Assembly (NCBI GenBank): GCA_964486455.1
Contig: CAZAMP010000029.1
Coordinates: 1-51,874, forward strand
Direction of reading: 5' to 3'
From: CAZAMP01 sp964486455
Lineage (GTDB): Bacteria; Eisenbacteria; RBG-16-71-46; CAZAMP01
DNA: 51,874 nt
The translations under genes were made by a program, and so were the position numbers. Under the pieces are notes generated by a model. The model ran no database searches. It saw nothing but the letters and a program-made list of their open reading frames with translations, and was not told the origin of the DNA. Positions 15,167-23,580 of the stretch are shown here, piece after piece; the stretch's first letter is position 1, and the number at the start of each line of letters is the position of its first letter.

Positions 15167-17136
15167 CCCTGAACTCCAGTGCGTGTCGGTGACTCGCTGT
15201 CTTCAGCTCCGGCTGAGTCGAGCGCCTTCAATGCCTCGCGCGCGGCGCGCCGGCACGCCTTCGGCCAGATGGGGAACAGGAAGAAATGCCGTGCCCTCAT
15301 GATCTCGACGAGCACGGATCTCACCCCGTCTATCCGAGGATCGCATAGCGTTTCAATTGCCGTGGGGATCCAATCTTCCCGGCGTCGTTTCTGAGGCAGT
15401 GTCGACAGCGTGCTCACCACGATTCGGCCAAGCATTCCAGTGAGCTTCTCGGACGCTTGCCCTGAGGCAATGGAGCGGAGAAACTCGACCATGAGAGCCT
15501 GATGCGTACGTGAATAGTCGGAGATGCAACACAGCGCCTTGGTGCCCTTGATCCGCGGAGCGCTGCTCTTGAACGCCCGCAAGAGCAATGACCCAATGAT
15601 GTCCCCTCGATCGGAAAAGAGGAGACTCTCGTACACGGAATACAACTCATTGATCGGTGGACAGAACACTCGCTCTGACAACCGTCCCGACGCAATCGCT
15701 TCGAGGCGATTGAGGCGTGGGATGCCCTCCCGCATCGACTTCGGGGGTGCGAGCGCCACCAATCTGTGAAGCGACCTGCTTATGCCAGGCGCAAGACCAT
15801 CGAGTCCGATCAGGATTTCGTTCGTTATGTGCGGCCATGCGATTTCGAGAACCCGTTCGGAAGCCCCGTCGCAGACATCTCTGAGGAAGACCGCGGCGCT
15901 TTCGGATTCAGAGTGGCGAAAGACCTTGAGCAGAATCGGCAGCGAGCGATCAGCGATCGTCTCGCTCACCCTTTCGAGCTGGTGCTGGAGAGTTCCTCTC
16001 AATAGCTCGCGCTCGCGGCAATCGAGTGGAGTCGCCAGCTCCTCCACCAGGATTTGACTGATCTTCGGATGGGCGACCGGGCCGCTGTCCACAAACACCG
16101 TATCGAGGAGAATAGACAGGTAGAGTGAGCGATCTTCGAGCTCCGCGAAATCGAAGTCGACATCCGGGAGCGCCCACGCCCCCAGCGCCTCACAGAGTTC
16201 TATCACCGACAACTCGTGCTCGTCCTCGTTCGTTTTGAGATCGTGATGGGAGTCATCACACGCCGTCTCACCCAACTCATCCGACATATCCCGCAGGATC
16301 TTCGTCAACAACTCCACAGTCTCTCGGTCATCCGACAGCGCGAGCGCCTGTTCAGTGGCCTCCAGGATGCTCAAGATGCCGGTGGTGTCGTTCGCGTGGG
16401 ATTGTACGAGCTCCCCCATTGCCTTCTGCACCGCCTGGGCTCCCAGCACGAGCACTTCATCCAACGTGCGCTTGTTGCCGGTCGTGTTCAATGTGGGATT
16501 GCTCGGGCTCTTTTCGACCCTTTCGATCAGCTTGCTGAGCGTCTCCTCGGCCAGGTTACGTAGGCGACTCCTCTGCTCCTCGGTGAGGTTTTCACTCTCG
16601 AGGCTGCGGGAGATGCGCTGCATCGCAGCTCTGGCATGATCGACATGTGGCTCAAGGGTCGACGACGCAGTCACCCGCCCCCCAAACTCCCGCTGATGGA
16701 GATTTATCCCTTTCGGCAGACAGGAGAACTCGATCTGATGGAGGCTTCGGGAGGCCACCACCTGATGGCGGATTTCTACGAGCCGGGATGCGAAGCTCAA
16801 AAGGTCTTGGGACGACATTCCTGGAGCTATCGTCATCCAATCCGCGGCTACGGAAGAGAGAATGCCATGGACACGCTTGGCGGCCGGTGAATCCAGGCCG
16901 ATCTTTGCCGGCCCGAGGAACAGCTCGTCCTCTCCCACCCGAAGATGCAGAGCCTGGGAGCTCGGCATTGCGGCTTCCCACTCGCCTATGAACTTGTTCG
17001 CGATCTCTCGACACCTAACATGCTCGGGCGGATACAACGACCCAATCGCAAGCAAACTGTCGAATGCCGTGATCACACCCGAATAGGGGGTCTCAACAGT
17101 CGTGTCGTGCGCCTCGCGCTGTTCCGGATATCCCAT
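15163..17136 (-). CDS. Large helical-repeat protein paired with HD-GYP protein, unknown function
   Basis: 657 aa, no signal peptide or membrane helix. Residues 15-150 are visibly similar to the N-terminal module of the downstream HD-GYP protein (LYPPEHVRC against LYPGNHPRV; LRVGEDELFLG against LGVVDGKLVHEG; PGMSSQDLLSF against NGITMRDVTTF). Residues 150-330 are helical and polar. From about 345 to the end the sequence is leucine-rich alpha-helical in a HEAT/ARM-like pattern (LLILKVFRHSE-type helices at roughly 35-45 residue spacing), suggesting a scaffold. No catalytic motif is seen. CGGAG lies 6 nt before the ATG at 17136. The ATGA overlap with the HD-GYP gene implies that the two work together, perhaps as a cyclic-dinucleotide output complex (inference). 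Confidence 0.8.
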   Translation of the reverse strand: MGYPEQREAHDTTVETPYSGVITAFDSLLAIGSLYPPEHVRCREIANKFIGEWEAAMPSSQALHLRVGEDELFLGPAKIGLDSPAAKRVHGILSSVAADWMTIAPGMSSQDLLSFASRLVEIRHQVVASRSLHQIEFSCLPKGINLHQREFGGRVTASSTLEPHVDHARAAMQRISRSLESENLTEEQRSRLRNLAEETLSKLIERVEKSPSNPTLNTTGNKRTLDEVLVLGAQAVQKAMGELVQSHANDTTGILSILEATEQALALSDDRETVELLTKILRDMSDELGETACDDSHHDLKTNEDEHELSVIELCEALGAWALPDVDFDFAELEDRSLYLSILLDTVFVDSGPVAHPKISQILVEELATPLDCRERELLRGTLQHQLERVSETIADRSLPILLKVFRHSESESAAVFLRDVCDGASERVLEIAWPHITNEILIGLDGLAPGISRSLHRLVALAPPKSMREGIPRLNRLEAIASGRLSERVFCPPINELYSVYESLLFSDRGDIIGSLLLRAFKSSAPRIKGTKALCCISDYSRTHQALMVEFLRSIASGQASEKLTGMLGRIVVSTLSTLPQKRRREDWIPTAIETLCDPRIDGVRSVLVEIMRARHFFLFPIWPKACRRAAREALKALDSAGAEDSESPTRTGVQG

Positions 17137-17217
17137 CTACTACTCCGCCAGGTGTCGTTGCGGGACATAGATATCCCTCTGAAAATCATCGGGACAGGAC
17201 TATCCGGTGATTAGCTA

Positions 17218-18681
17218 TTACGTGGCTGTGCGACTCCCCACCCCCGCGCTCTCCTCACCGTCGTGGGGCAGACTGCCGTGGTGCGATCGGAAATACGCGA
17301 ATGGGGTTTCGAACAGGAAATTGGAGACACGAGAAGTATACACGTCCGAATGGCGCTCGATCTGCCGCGCAAGGTGGCTCTTGTCGTTGCCGGTACGCAT
17401 CAAAAGCCCCCATCGGTCGTTGGACAGCTCGCCGGACGCGCGGGCCAGAGGGACTATTTCGTTATCCAGTGCGACGAGACGTTCGCGAATGGCGCTCATC
17501 TCCCCTTGAATCTCTTCGTTGGTGGCTTCCGTACCGACGGGATGGCGATGTCGCCGACGCTGAAGCTCGAGTCGCCAGCGGGAGAACGCGCGATCAAGGT
17601 TCACCTTTCGCGCCATCAGCTGTTCCAGCTCCCGCTGATTGTCTCCAAACCCCTCGAGCGCCACCAGCTCCGGCTCTATCTCCCGAACGATCACCGCGGT
17701 TCGCCAGCGCCGGACCGCCTTCGACATGTGAACGTCGCTGAAGATGTGATCACCGACGAACAGAATGTCGGATCCCACGATGCCAAGCCCTTCCTCGATC
17801 TTCGAGGCGTCACCTCCGTGGTAAGACTTCCGGTCAGAGGAGATCGAACCCACGACCGGACGAAGCAGCCCCGTGTCATCGATCACCTCGAAGATCGGGC
17901 GCTTCTCGAAGAAGAACGCCGGCTTGGCGGCCGAGACCACGATGATGTCGAACAGCTCGCGCCATGTCATGCCGCTTGGGAGGAAACGATCGAATGCGTA
18001 CTCCATGAGCGAACAGGTGTAGGCCCATTCGGAATTTGTGATCAGCAGGAGCTTCTTGCCCGCTTCCTTCTGATCGAGAACGGCGAGTGGCGTCTCCGCA
18101 TCCTCGAGGACGAACGTCTCCGGCGCCGCGATGATGCGCGCCTTGAGTGCGCCCTCCATATGCGCTTCGTCCAGCGACGCGTGCACGCGGTGATACAGAT
18201 CCGCGTAGCCCTGCACGCCCGGCAAACTCCCGGCATCGAGAAGATCGACGAGTTGCGCGTACATGCAGGCTTCCGAGAGCGAGAAGAAAGTGTTGAGGAA
18301 GCGCCACCGCCCCTCGTTCAGGTCGACGATCGTCCGACCGTACGCCGAACGCTGCACGTCGTGCTCCAGAAACCGCCCCCCGTGTACGGCACGCTTGATG
18401 TATCCAAACCGATTGGCTTTGACGATGTTCCCGAGCTCGGTGTCGATGATCAACCCTCGAATGACCGCGCCGGGATCGAATCGAAGTTCCGCGATCGGCC
18501 AGTCGTTCTCGAGCAGCTTCTCTCGGATGGACTCGTACGCACACCGCTCCCACTCTTCCACGTCGTAGTGGACGAGCGTGTAGTCCATGTCGTAGCCGAT
18601 GGCCTTGATGGACCGGAGGTTCAGCGTTCGGTTGCAGTAGACGCCGCGCCCGTGTGGAATCGCCCTCTGATCCGAGTCCAT
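17218..18681 (-). CDS. HAD-superfamily (IG) 5'-nucleotidase
   Basis: 487 aa, in the range of bacterial HAD-IG 5'-nucleotidases related to eukaryotic cytosolic purine 5'-nucleotidase. HAD motif I is GYDMDYTLVHY with nucleophile D31 and acid D33. The family cap region follows (RGLIIDTELGNIVK, RSAYGRTIVDLNEGRW). Motif II is LLLITNS and the acidic motif IV is FVGDHIFSDVHMSK. It is expected to dephosphorylate nucleoside monophosphates, probably purines, in the cytoplasm with Mg2+. The start at 18681 has GGGAGG 4 nt upstream; the longer frame to 18798 lacks family sequence. It lies 81 nt upstream of the helical-repeat/HD-GYP pair on the same strand and may share its transcript, which would suit nucleotide-signal turnover. 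Confidence 0.9.
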   Translation of the reverse strand: MDSDQRAIPHGRGVYCNRTLNLRSIKAIGYDMDYTLVHYDVEEWERCAYESIREKLLENDWPIAELRFDPGAVIRGLIIDTELGNIVKANRFGYIKRAVHGGRFLEHDVQRSAYGRTIVDLNEGRWRFLNTFFSLSEACMYAQLVDLLDAGSLPGVQGYADLYHRVHASLDEAHMEGALKARIIAAPETFVLEDAETPLAVLDQKEAGKKLLLITNSEWAYTCSLMEYAFDRFLPSGMTWRELFDIIVVSAAKPAFFFEKRPIFEVIDDTGLLRPVVGSISSDRKSYHGGDASKIEEGLGIVGSDILFVGDHIFSDVHMSKAVRRWRTAVIVREIEPELVALEGFGDNQRELEQLMARKVNLDRAFSRWRLELQRRRHRHPVGTEATNEEIQGEMSAIRERLVALDNEIVPLARASGELSNDRWGLLMRTGNDKSHLARQIERHSDVYTSRVSNFLFETPFAYFRSHHGSLPHDGEESAGVGSRTAT

Positions 18682-18977
18682 GGATCCTCCCAGTCTTTCA
18701 TCAGTTGCCGGGTCGGTTGGCCTGCGCTTATCCGGGCAATCCCGCCATGACTCAATCATGGCGCCTCGAAGAGCCGACGCCGTGTCGCGGAAGAGCATAG
18801 GTCAATGTGATCGATGACGTCACGAGCGCACGAATCCGGACGGCGAAATCGCGCCGCACGGGCCGCGACGTTTCTGAGACAAAGTCGGCGAATCACGTGG
18901 CCGCGGGCGTTTCGAACGGGCCGACGGATGCGCAGACGGGGCGGCGAAGTCGCCGAGGCGATACCGCCGCGCCCGCG

Positions 18978-18991
18978 GTCCGGATCCGGAC
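18978..18991. repeat. 14-bp perfect palindrome GTCCGGATCCGGAC
   Basis: A fully self-complementary stretch in the region between the nucleotidase and cytochrome genes. It could be a regulator site or chance in GC-rich DNA. Confidence 0.4.
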
Positions 18992-19031
18992 GCCGACGCA
19001 GTGTGCCCCCAACCTCGCGCCCTGTAACACC

Positions 19032-19060
19032 TTGAATGACAGAGTTTTAACGCCTGTCAT
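19032..19060 (+). promoter_or_regulatory. Candidate promoter with overlapping operator for the octaheme cytochrome
   Basis: TTGAAT, a 17-nt spacer, then TGTCAT (four of six matches each). The same bases contain a perfect inverted repeat, ATGACAG-N11-CTGTCAT (19036-19060), that would cover the spacer and the -10. This is the arrangement expected for a repressor, or an activator, of a respiratory gene. The leader to the ATG would be about 190 nt. Confidence 0.35.
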
Positions 19061-19254
19061 ACCAACAACACTCCCGGAGGAGGAAGCATCCTGCCGACAC
19101 ACGCTCCGTCGCTACGGACTCACAAAACCCTTGAAAGACGGTGACGCCTGATGCAAAGTCGATAACTTGATGTCTTATTCTCGATTGTGTGTGGGATCGT
19201 CCCTCGTGTGAGGCGGTCTGTGAATGGCACCGTGTTGTCACAAGGAGGAACCGG

Positions 19255-20694
19255 ATGAGAATTGTGTTCGCTCTCGCCTTCTGCGCTCTGCTCATAGGGC
19301 CGGCGCTCGTCGGGGCGACAACGCTCCCTACCGAGATGACCGAGAAGACGAAGGAGTGCCTTGAGTGTCACAAGGATGACAATCCCGGGCTGTATCAGCA
19401 ATGGGGGTACAGCAAGCACTTCGGGGCCAACGTCGGTTGCTACGAGTGTCACGCCGCAAAGAAGGGCGATGTGGACGTCCTGAAGGACGACATCCATGAC
19501 GACTTCGTGATTGCCACGATCGTCAGCCCGACCGACTGCGGGAACTGCCATCCGAAGGAAGTGGACGAGTTCGTCAACTCGCATCACTCCAAGGCCGGCC
19601 GGATCATGGGATCGCTGGACAACCTGCTGGCCGAAGTTGTCGAAGGCAACAACGGAATGGTGACGCCCATGTTCCCCGGCGGCATCAGCGCGGCGGCCGT
19701 GAACGGCTGTTGGCAGTGCCACGGCAGTGTCGTTAAGGTGATGGACAACGGTCAGCTCGACCCAGCCACATGGCCGAACACGGGCATGGGCCGCGTCAAT
19801 CCTGACGGAACGGAAGGGTCCTGCACCGCGTGTCACCAGCGCCACGCGTTTTCGTCGGCGCAGGCCCGGCACCCGGATAACTGCGGAAAGTGCCACCTCG
19901 GTCCTGATCATCCGCAGAAAGAGGTCTACGAGGAGTCCAAGCATGGCATCGCCTTCTTCGCGCACGAAGACGAGATGAACATGGAAAGCTCCAAGTGGGT
20001 GGTTGGCGAGGACTACACGGCCGCTCCGACGTGCGCGACGTGCCACATGAGCGCGACCGCCAATCAGGACATCAGCCACAACATCGGGCTGCGCATCAAG
20101 TGGAACAACCGCCCGCCTCGCTCGAAGCTGTCGCATGAGACGGACAAGAAGTGGAACCTTGCCTCAACGTCGGTCACTGCGGACGAGCGCCGGGAGAAGA
20201 TGGAAGACGTCTGTCTCACGTGTCACCAAGAGACATTCACGAAGAACTTCTTCATCCAGTACGAAGGACTTCTCGATCTCTATGATCAGAAGTACGCTCA
20301 GCCTGGGCTCGCGCTCTACAAGGCCGCTGCCGCCGTGTTGAAGACGAACCCGACCTACGCCAAGTTCTCGCATCCGATCGACTGGACGTGGTTCGAGATC
20401 TGGCACCATGAGGGTCGTCGCGTGCGGCATGCCGCGGCCATGCAGGCGCCTGACTACACGCACTGGCATGGAACGTACGATCTGGCAAAGAACTGGATGA
20501 CCAAGTTCGTGCCGGAGATCAAGGACATCATCCACGAGTACAAGTCGAGCGCACCGACCGAAGTCGCCGCGCTCGAGGCACTGCTCGACGAGACGATGAA
20601 CAGCGACAACTGGAAGTGGTCGCTGAACAAGGAAGACCCGGCCGTCAAGGCGGAGCGTGAGAAGCGCCAGAAGGCGTTCAGGGATCGCTACTAA
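19255..20694 (+). CDS. Periplasmic octaheme c-type cytochrome, hydroxylamine oxidoreductase (HAO) family
   Basis: 479 aa with a signal peptide (MRIVFALAFCALLIGPALVG). Eight CxxCH heme sites have their His at residues 39, 66, 99, 156, 194, 214, 264 and 324, the HAO-family number and spacing, with family segments such as GPDHPQKEVYEESKHG and TCATCHMSAT. HAO enzymes oxidise hydroxylamine to NO or nitrite; relatives without the tyrosine-crosslinked P460 heme can run reductively on nitrite or hydroxylamine. The C-terminal YTHWHGTYDLAKNW region holds candidate Tyr residues, but I cannot tell by eye whether the crosslinking one is there. HNIG follows heme 7, where I recall H-D-V-G in many relatives. 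AAGGAGG lies 6 nt before the ATG. No cytochrome c554 or NapC/NrfH-type partner is adjacent. Confidence 0.9.
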   Translation: MRIVFALAFCALLIGPALVGATTLPTEMTEKTKECLECHKDDNPGLYQQWGYSKHFGANVGCYECHAAKKGDVDVLKDDIHDDFVIATIVSPTDCGNCHPKEVDEFVNSHHSKAGRIMGSLDNLLAEVVEGNNGMVTPMFPGGISAAAVNGCWQCHGSVVKVMDNGQLDPATWPNTGMGRVNPDGTEGSCTACHQRHAFSSAQARHPDNCGKCHLGPDHPQKEVYEESKHGIAFFAHEDEMNMESSKWVVGEDYTAAPTCATCHMSATANQDISHNIGLRIKWNNRPPRSKLSHETDKKWNLASTSVTADERREKMEDVCLTCHQETFTKNFFIQYEGLLDLYDQKYAQPGLALYKAAAAVLKTNPTYAKFSHPIDWTWFEIWHHEGRRVRHAAAMQAPDYTHWHGTYDLAKNWMTKFVPEIKDIIHEYKSSAPTEVAALEALLDETMNSDNWKWSLNKEDPAVKAEREKRQKAFRDRY

Positions 20695-20746
20695 TAGGCC
20701 GGCATTCCAACCGCGTCGTCGGTACGACGTTGGTTATCGGGAAATG

Positions 20747-20777
20747 AAGGGGCGAGACACTTGTCTCGCCCCTTTTT
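20747..20777 (+). terminator. Rho-independent terminator of the octaheme cytochrome gene
   Basis: GGGGCGAGACA pairs with TGTCTCGCCCC (11 bp, 2-nt loop), followed by TTTTT. This is a textbook intrinsic terminator 55 nt after the stop codon. Confidence 0.9.
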
Positions 20778-20837
20778 CTGTCTGCGACGCTTCAGACATC
20801 GGAAACGCCCACGCCACGTCGACACCAAGTAGATGAC

Positions 20838-20850
20838 GGTGTCTGACACC
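20838..20850. repeat. GGTGTC-T-GACACC palindrome
   Basis: A perfect 6-bp inverted repeat around one T. The same core is familiar from REP-like palindromes near TnpA-REP transposases in other bacteria, but only one copy is present here and no transposase is nearby. Confidence 0.4.
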
Positions 20851-21036
20851 CGACCCCATTCATCGACTGTCTGACTTCCATGAATCCTCCCCGGCCGAGA
20901 CCGCCACATACCCCGGTGACGCCGGTCGCGCGGACGCGGACGTGATGTGAATTGCCGGCGATCAGACTATCATCGGCGCAACCAGTCGAGATGAGAGCGA
21001 GTAGAGAGGCGCCTGCATGGCAGATCAGCGGGGCAA

Positions 21037-21070
21037 CAAAAAACCGGGGCGGGCCAGGCGGCCCGCCCCG
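21037..21070 (-). terminator. Rho-independent terminator of the porin gene
   Basis: On the minus strand GGGGCGGGCC pairs with GGCCCGCCCC (10 bp, tetraloop), followed by GG and six T. It lies about 36 nt after the porin stop codon. Confidence 0.9.
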
Positions 21071-21105
21071 TGCTAGTCGACGAAACAGATCCTAGGGCGC
21101 TTGTC

Positions 21106-22356
21106 CTAGTAGTTAGCGATCCCCATGATGTAACCCCAGGTGGAGCCGTCATCGCCCATCAGGTTGCCGGCATAGTTCCCTGCGGCATCATCCGCCGTGA
21201 ACGTGCTGACACCGATGACGCAGCCGAACTTGCCGTCCTTGTAGGCCGCGGTCAGATCGATCTCATTTCCGATCTTCTTCGTCGTCCCCGACGCGGTCCC
21301 ATCGGAGAACTCCTGGGCGGCCGAGAACATGTGATAGTCAGCCTTGAAGACCCACTTGGCGAACGGCGCCATCTTGAGGCGAAGCGCCAAATCCATGAGT
21401 CCGAGCGGGCTTGAGGCAAGGAAATAGTCCATGAAACCGCGGAACTTGTGGCCGGTGTAGTACAGATTGTTGAAGCCCTTGTACTTGTCGTCGGTCATGT
21501 CGTCGTCGCCGGAGGCGAGGTCGAGACGAACGGCAGCCCGGGCCTTGGCCTTGCCCGGAAACGTGAAGCCGCCCTCAACCGCGACGAGATAGGCACCGAT
21601 GTCCGTCTCCGCCTTCACGTCGGAGGTGTCCACCGTACTCATCGTACCGAGCTGATAGGCAAGCGTGGTCACGTAGTCGAACTTGCCGCCGAACTTGCGC
21701 GCGCTGTGGGTTCCCAGGGTGATCATCGTGTCGTCACGCTCGTCGAAGCCGTCCCCCGGGGTGTTGTTCACGTCACCGTATGCAAAGAGGTCGACCTTCT
21801 TCTCGTTGCAGCGGAAGTTCAATCCACCGATCTTGCGATCCTTATCGGGATGCACAGCGGCAAACGCGTTCTCGTTGAGCTTTGCTGTGAAGATGTCCAG
21901 GCGCCACGTGTCACCCGCCTTCACGACATCCACGCCGTCCACCGTGCGGCCGACGTTGTGCCATCCAACGCTGCCCACGAGACGCTGGCTACCAAAGGCC
22001 ACCTCGAAACGACCGGCCTGAACGGTCCAGCCCTTTCCGAGCCCGTACGCGAGGAACCCCTGATGCAGCCCGACGTTCGCGTCATTGCCCAAACCACCCG
22101 AGTTCATTCCGACGCGACGAGAGTCCTGAAACTGAACAAATAGCTTGAGATTATCCTGCGGTGTTGCCGTGATCCCAACGCGCGTCCGAAGTTCGGCAAA
22201 CTTCTGAGGGTCCGTGTCGCCGTTGAAGTCCTTGTCGTCGAAGTTTGCGCGGTAGCGGACCTGCGCGTTCGTCTTGATATCCGCGCCCGCGAACGCGGTG
22301 CCGGCCATGACGAAGACGAGAACCAGGCCAGCGATCCAGGGCAGCTGTCGGGACAT
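21106..22356 (-). CDS. Outer-membrane porin, alginate-export-like family
   Basis: 416 aa with a signal peptide (WIAGLVLVFVMAGTAFA) and alternating beta strands throughout, ending in an aromatic-terminated strand (YIMGIANY) as outer-membrane barrels do. The opening DIKTNAQVRYRANFDDKDF, the AELRTRVGI strand and QAGRFEVAFGSQRLVGSVGW match the alginate-export porin family (about 16-18 strands). These proteins pass small anionic solutes; many members in anaerobes are annotated only as alginate export and have unknown substrates. GAGGAGG lies 5 nt before the ATG. It is convergent with the octaheme cytochrome gene and divergent from the NfnAB-like pair, so it might admit nitrogen oxyanions, but this is context only. 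Confidence 0.85.
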   Translation of the reverse strand: MSRQLPWIAGLVLVFVMAGTAFAGADIKTNAQVRYRANFDDKDFNGDTDPQKFAELRTRVGITATPQDNLKLFVQFQDSRRVGMNSGGLGNDANVGLHQGFLAYGLGKGWTVQAGRFEVAFGSQRLVGSVGWHNVGRTVDGVDVVKAGDTWRLDIFTAKLNENAFAAVHPDKDRKIGGLNFRCNEKKVDLFAYGDVNNTPGDGFDERDDTMITLGTHSARKFGGKFDYVTTLAYQLGTMSTVDTSDVKAETDIGAYLVAVEGGFTFPGKAKARAAVRLDLASGDDDMTDDKYKGFNNLYYTGHKFRGFMDYFLASSPLGLMDLALRLKMAPFAKWVFKADYHMFSAAQEFSDGTASGTTKKIGNEIDLTAAYKDGKFGCVIGVSTFTADDAAGNYAGNLMGDDGSTWGYIMGIANY

Positions 22357-22677
22357 CCGAACCTCCTCTGAAAGTGAGACACACGATCACCCTACGAATT
22401 ACAAAAGCACAATCGCCGATCAATAACATAAAAAGAAATTGAGGACAACATGGTCCTTTTGTACGAGCGCATTCTATATAACGGCTCGATTACGGCATCT
22501 CGAGCTCTTCGGCCTGGGCTCTCTCAAGAGCTTCTTCCGTGTCCCCTTGCAGCTCTTGCGAAAACTGCCGGTTTTCTGATAGCCTTCTTTGCTTTCATTT
22601 CGGGTTTGGCACTGGGCCTGACGCCTGCGTCGGGCTGATTTCGAACGCATGGTCGGCATTCAAACGCGGAGCAGCAA
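22357..22677. other. AT-richer intergenic region between divergent porin and Nfn genes
   Basis: The first 120 bp (22380-22500) are the most AT-rich stretch in this part of the window and should hold promoters for both directions. On the minus strand TTGATC (22418-22423) and TAATTC (22396-22401) stand 16 nt apart as one possibility. TATATAAC near 22475 is another -10-like element. No credible gene. Confidence 0.45.
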
Positions 22678-23526
22678 ATGTTTCCAATCGTACGCCGCGA
22701 GCAGTTTTCCCCGGTCACGTACCTGTGGGAGGTTGAAGCCCCCGACGTGGCACGCGCGGCAAGACCGGGGCATTTTGTAATCGTGCGACATGGCGCGGGT
22801 GGGGAGCGCATCCCGCTGACCATCGCCGACTTCGACCGGGACCGCGGGACGATCACGCTGGTGATCCAGGCCGTGGGCAAGACGACGTTCATGCTGATGG
22901 AGATTCCAGAAGGCGGGCACGTGGATGACCTCGTGGGACCGCTCGGACACGCGCGGGAATTCCAAAAGCACAAGAAGGTCGTCTGCGTCGGCGGCGGTCT
23001 GGGAATCGCGCCGGTCTTTCCACAGCTTCGTCAATACAAAGAGCTCGGCGCACACACGATCTCGATCATCGGGTTTCGATCAAGGGACCTGATGTTCTGG
23101 CAGGAGAAGTTCGCGGGGCAGAGTGATGAGATGCTCATCACGACCGATGACGGATCCTATGGGATCAAGGGCTTCGTGACGACCGCGCTCGCCGATGTGC
23201 TGGACGCGAACCCGGACGTCGACGAAGTTCTCGCCATCGGCCCCATCGTCATGATGAAGGCGTGTGCCGATCTCACGCGTGATCGCACTGTTCACACCGT
23301 TGTCAGCCTCAACCCCGTCATGGTCGACGGTACCGGGATGTGCGGTGGATGCCGCGTGACCATCGGCGGACAGATGAAGTTCGCCTGTGTGGATGGCCCC
23401 GAGTTCGATGGACACCAGGTCGACTTCGACGAGATGGTCCTTCGATCCAAACGGTTTGAAGATGAGGAGAAGGATTCACTAAGACGCTGGGAAGAGGCCG
23501 GGCACGTCTGCAATCTCGGTCGCTAG
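22678..23526 (+). CDS. NfnA/SudB-type FAD/NAD-binding subunit (ferredoxin-NADP+ reductase alpha)
   Basis: 282 aa of the dihydroorotate dehydrogenase electron-transfer (PyrK-like) family. An N-terminal FAD-binding barrel (RPGHFVIVRH, RIPLTIAD) precedes an NAD(P)-binding fold (VVCVGGGLGIAPVFPQL, VLAIGPIVMM). A C-terminal [2Fe-2S] site has Cys at 222, 225 and 237 with D217 just before (VDGTGMCGGCRV). Three Cys plus an Asp is the ligand set known for Nfn small subunits. With the next gene it should form a NADH-dependent ferredoxin:NADP+ oxidoreductase, which can work by flavin-based electron bifurcation, or a sulfide dehydrogenase-like complex. GGAG lies about 6 nt before the ATG. The second subunit follows after 54 nt. 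Confidence 0.88.
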   Translation: MFPIVRREQFSPVTYLWEVEAPDVARAARPGHFVIVRHGAGGERIPLTIADFDRDRGTITLVIQAVGKTTFMLMEIPEGGHVDDLVGPLGHAREFQKHKKVVCVGGGLGIAPVFPQLRQYKELGAHTISIIGFRSRDLMFWQEKFAGQSDEMLITTDDGSYGIKGFVTTALADVLDANPDVDEVLAIGPIVMMKACADLTRDRTVHTVVSLNPVMVDGTGMCGGCRVTIGGQMKFACVDGPEFDGHQVDFDEMVLRSKRFEDEEKDSLRRWEEAGHVCNLGR

Positions 23527-23580
23527 GCCGCGCGCGACACGGCCAATCAGTCTCTCTCAAAACGGTGGATAGAGATAGCC

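Larger units (their letters stand above)
18682..19254. other. 573-bp intergenic region upstream of the octaheme cytochrome
   Basis: It separates divergent genes. It contains a 14-bp perfect palindrome (18978-18991), a promoter-like element overlapped by an inverted repeat (19032-19060) and the ribosome site AAGGAGG at 19242-19248. No gene recognised. The length suggests regulated expression of the cytochrome. Confidence 0.5.
20695..21105. other. Intergenic region between convergent cytochrome and porin genes
   Basis: It carries two opposed intrinsic terminators (20747-20777 plus, 21037-21070 minus) and a 13-bp palindrome at 20838-20850. No gene seen in the 260 bp between the terminators. Confidence 0.6.

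Noticed and set aside
17263..18750. 495-codon plus-strand open frame opposite the 5'-nucleotidase
   Set aside because: Shadow of the nucleotidase codons; the HAD motifs on the other strand are unmistakable.
19120..20136. 338-codon minus-strand open frame opposite the octaheme cytochrome
   Set aside because: The plus strand carries eight CxxCH motifs and a ribosome site, so this is a shadow.
22450..22638. Small plus-strand open frame with a hydrophobic C-terminus upstream of the Nfn-like pair
   Set aside because: No ribosome site and its N-terminal half reads through a promoter-like AT-rich region; kept only as an intergenic note.
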